Shown: piece after piece, positions 5,480 to 6,742 of the stretch
How the letters are laid out: the number at the start of each line of letters is the position of its first letter
How positions within the stretch are numbered: position 1 is the stretch's first letter
From: an uncultured Ruminococcus sp.
GTDB lineage: Bacteria > Bacillota > Clostridia > Oscillospirales > Acutalibacteraceae
Assembly (NCBI GenBank): GCA_902766305.1
Contig: CACXDE010000455.1
Coordinates: forward strand, 1-6,742
Length of the DNA stretch: 6,742 nucleotides
Direction of reading: 5' to 3'
Notes under the pieces: model-generated
The model's database searches: none
What the model was told of the DNA's origin: nothing
Seen by the model: only the letters and a program-made list of their open reading frames with translations
Made by a program: the position numbers and the translations under genes

Positions 5480-5690
5480 GTAACAAGACAATAAAATGTA
5501 TAGATATAAAACCGCTGTGATTGTCTTTGTTTGAAAGGCTGATAAATCGCTTATGTAAATGGTTCGGATAGTTTAATTTAACTAAGTTATGTTTAAAAAC
5601 CTGATGTTTGCGGATATTTGGATGAAATAAACTGCGGTGGAGAATAGTGTCATTTTATAGCTGCTGATAAGTCAAAGAAAGGAGAAAATT

Positions 5691-6584
5691 ATGTATCGCG
5701 AGGATATGCAAAGCCTTAAGGAAACAGGTCAAAAGGGTGATTTTCTCATGCCCTACGTTGTAGTTAACACTGTAATGCCTGATTTTTATACTACATACCC
5801 TATGCACTGGCATGATGAAATGGAAATTGTTTATGTTGAGAGCGGAGAATATGAGGAATATATTGATTTAGAGAAATATCATGTAAAGAAGGGTGATATT
5901 ATTGTGGTCAGTCCCTGTATAATTCATTCCTTCAGAGCATTAGAGGATAGGCGTACAACATTCCGCAGTATTATTTTTAATCTTAGTATGCTGACAAACA
6001 ATAGTACAGATGCTTGTGCAATAAAGTATTTTACACCGTTTCTTGATAATCTTTATATAAACCCCGTTATTATTTCGTCTGATTCTCAGCATTATGAAAT
6101 GCTCAGAAAGATTGTCAGGGAACTTATTGATCTGTATGACAAAAAGGGCGGTTTTTATGAACTTAAAATTAAATCCGCACTGTTTGATTTTTTTTATGTG
6201 ATGTTCAATTATTTTTTAATACCGGAGTCTCATGAGTCAGGTATTAAGGATAATACTACAAGGAATATAAAGACGATACTTGACTACATTGATCTTAACT
6301 ATATGAAGCCCATAACTGTTGACGAGCTTGCAGATACTGTTGACCTCAGTAAGCATTATTTTATGAGGTTCTTCAAGAAGTATATGGGTATGACCTGTAT
6401 TGAATATATAAATGATTATCGTTTGAATGTTGCGGCTAATCTCCTGCTTACAACAAGTATGCAGATAACAGAAGTTGCCGGCAGGATAGGAATTACAAAT
6501 TTGTCATATTTTAACCGTATTTTCAAGAAAAAGTATAATATGACTCCAAAGGAATATAGGTACAATGTAGACAACAGCAGATGA
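5691..6584 (+). CDS. AraC-family transcriptional regulator with N-terminal cupin domain
   Basis: The 297-residue protein has an N-terminal cupin-like sensor domain (about 22-100). It shows PMHWHDEMEIVYVESGEY (37-54) and the KKGDIIVVSPCIIHSF (66-81) strand typical of AraC-type ligand domains. A helical linker (about 130-180) follows. The C-terminal DNA-binding domain (about 192-292) has two helix-turn-helix motifs: VDELADTVDLSKHYFMRFFK (210-229) and ITEVAGRIGITNLSYFNRIF (259-278), then the family signature ending in KKYNMTPKEYR (280-290). Such proteins usually sense a sugar or other small molecule and activate nearby transport or catabolic genes, but no target operon is in the window and the effector is unknown. 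The start is fixed by AAAGGAG (5678-5684), six bases upstream. The gene is divergent from nfnAB and probably has a long leader. The dyads in the shared upstream region could include its own binding sites. Confidence 0.9.
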   Translation: MYREDMQSLKETGQKGDFLMPYVVVNTVMPDFYTTYPMHWHDEMEIVYVESGEYEEYIDLEKYHVKKGDIIVVSPCIIHSFRALEDRRTTFRSIIFNLSMLTNNSTDACAIKYFTPFLDNLYINPVIISSDSQHYEMLRKIVRELIDLYDKKGGFYELKIKSALFDFFYVMFNYFLIPESHESGIKDNTTRNIKTILDYIDLNYMKPITVDELADTVDLSKHYFMRFFKKYMGMTCIEYINDYRLNVAANLLLTTSMQITEVAGRIGITNLSYFNRIFKKKYNMTPKEYRYNVDNSR

Positions 6585-6600
6585 TTAAAAAAATTAATGG

Positions 6601-6630
6601 ACACGTATTGCTCTTTTGCAGTACGTGTTT
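6601..6630 (+). terminator. Terminator of the AraC-family gene
   Basis: ACACGTATTGC (6601-6611) pairs with GCAGTACGTGT (6618-6628) over 11 positions with one G-U pair and a 6-base loop. The U tract after it is short (three T at 6628-6630, then ATCTG), so termination may be incomplete. An A run at 6588-6594 on the other side would give a U run to minus-strand transcripts, so it might work in both directions. Confidence 0.6.
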
Positions 6631-6742
6631 ATCTGTGTGTACAGTGAAATTAGATTTGAAAAGAAATAAAAAAGTATAAAATACTTGATTTATTTATCGA
6701 AATGTGTTATTTTTTATCTGTATGTATTTAGCTTGTAAATAA
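6631..6742. other. Noncoding AT-rich right end, possible promoter for the next gene
   Basis: No ribosome binding site with an open frame is visible. TTGATT (6685-6690) and TATTTT (6708-6713), 17 bases apart, form a weak plus-strand promoter candidate for a gene beyond the edge. AAGTAT-AAA-ATACTT (6672-6686) is a small perfect dyad just before it. Confidence 0.25.

Noticed and set aside
5466..5494. Minus-strand promoter using the palindrome's TATAAT
   Set aside because: The palindrome gives a -10 box on both strands, but no acceptable -35 lies 16-18 bases upstream on the minus strand.

Overview
The window looks like chromosomal DNA from a low-G+C anaerobic Clostridia relative, most likely in the Ruminococcus/Oscillospiraceae range. 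The reasons are AT-rich intergenic DNA, strong AGGAGG-type ribosome binding sites, Gram-positive style sigma-A promoters and U-tract terminators, and a gene pair that resembles NfnAB of fermentative anaerobes. I see no phage, plasmid, CRISPR, tRNA or rRNA genes. The assignment is inference from these features only.

Layout, left to right. At 1-9 the first three codons of a minus-strand gene run off the left edge behind a strong ribosome binding site and an apparently structured leader (about 10-96). An AT-rich stretch without genes (about 97-413) follows. A MITE-like inverted-repeat element lies at about 414-610, with an 11-bp direct repeat at its borders. Next is a minus-strand 16S rRNA pseudouridine synthase of the RsuA type (647-1381), interrupted by an in-frame TAA. 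Two plus-strand genes follow: a small five-helix EamA/DMT membrane protein (1564-1992) with its own terminator, and a protein made only of four LysM repeats (2131-2772).

A minus-strand operon of two overlapping-signal genes (5093-2851) encodes an FAD/[2Fe-2S] PyrK-like subunit and a GltD-like flavoprotein with two cysteine clusters. Together these fit the electron-bifurcating NADH-dependent ferredoxin:NADP+ oxidoreductase NfnAB. The operon ends in a good terminator and starts from two overlapping sigma-A promoters that sit on a palindrome, with a Rex-like sequence just upstream.

The 597-bp divergent region (5094-5690) is rich in dyads. It includes a perfect 20-bp palindrome centred on the TATAAT box of the promoter for an AraC-family regulator (5691-6584), which has a cupin sensor domain and two C-terminal helix-turn-helix motifs. 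A hairpin terminator follows the regulator, and about 110 bp of noncoding AT-rich DNA closes the window.

The genes are mostly ordinary housekeeping or accessory functions. I do not see a convincing new multi-gene system. The best leads are the nonsense-interrupted pseudouridine synthase, the inverted-repeat element, and the operator-like architecture between nfnA and the AraC regulator.
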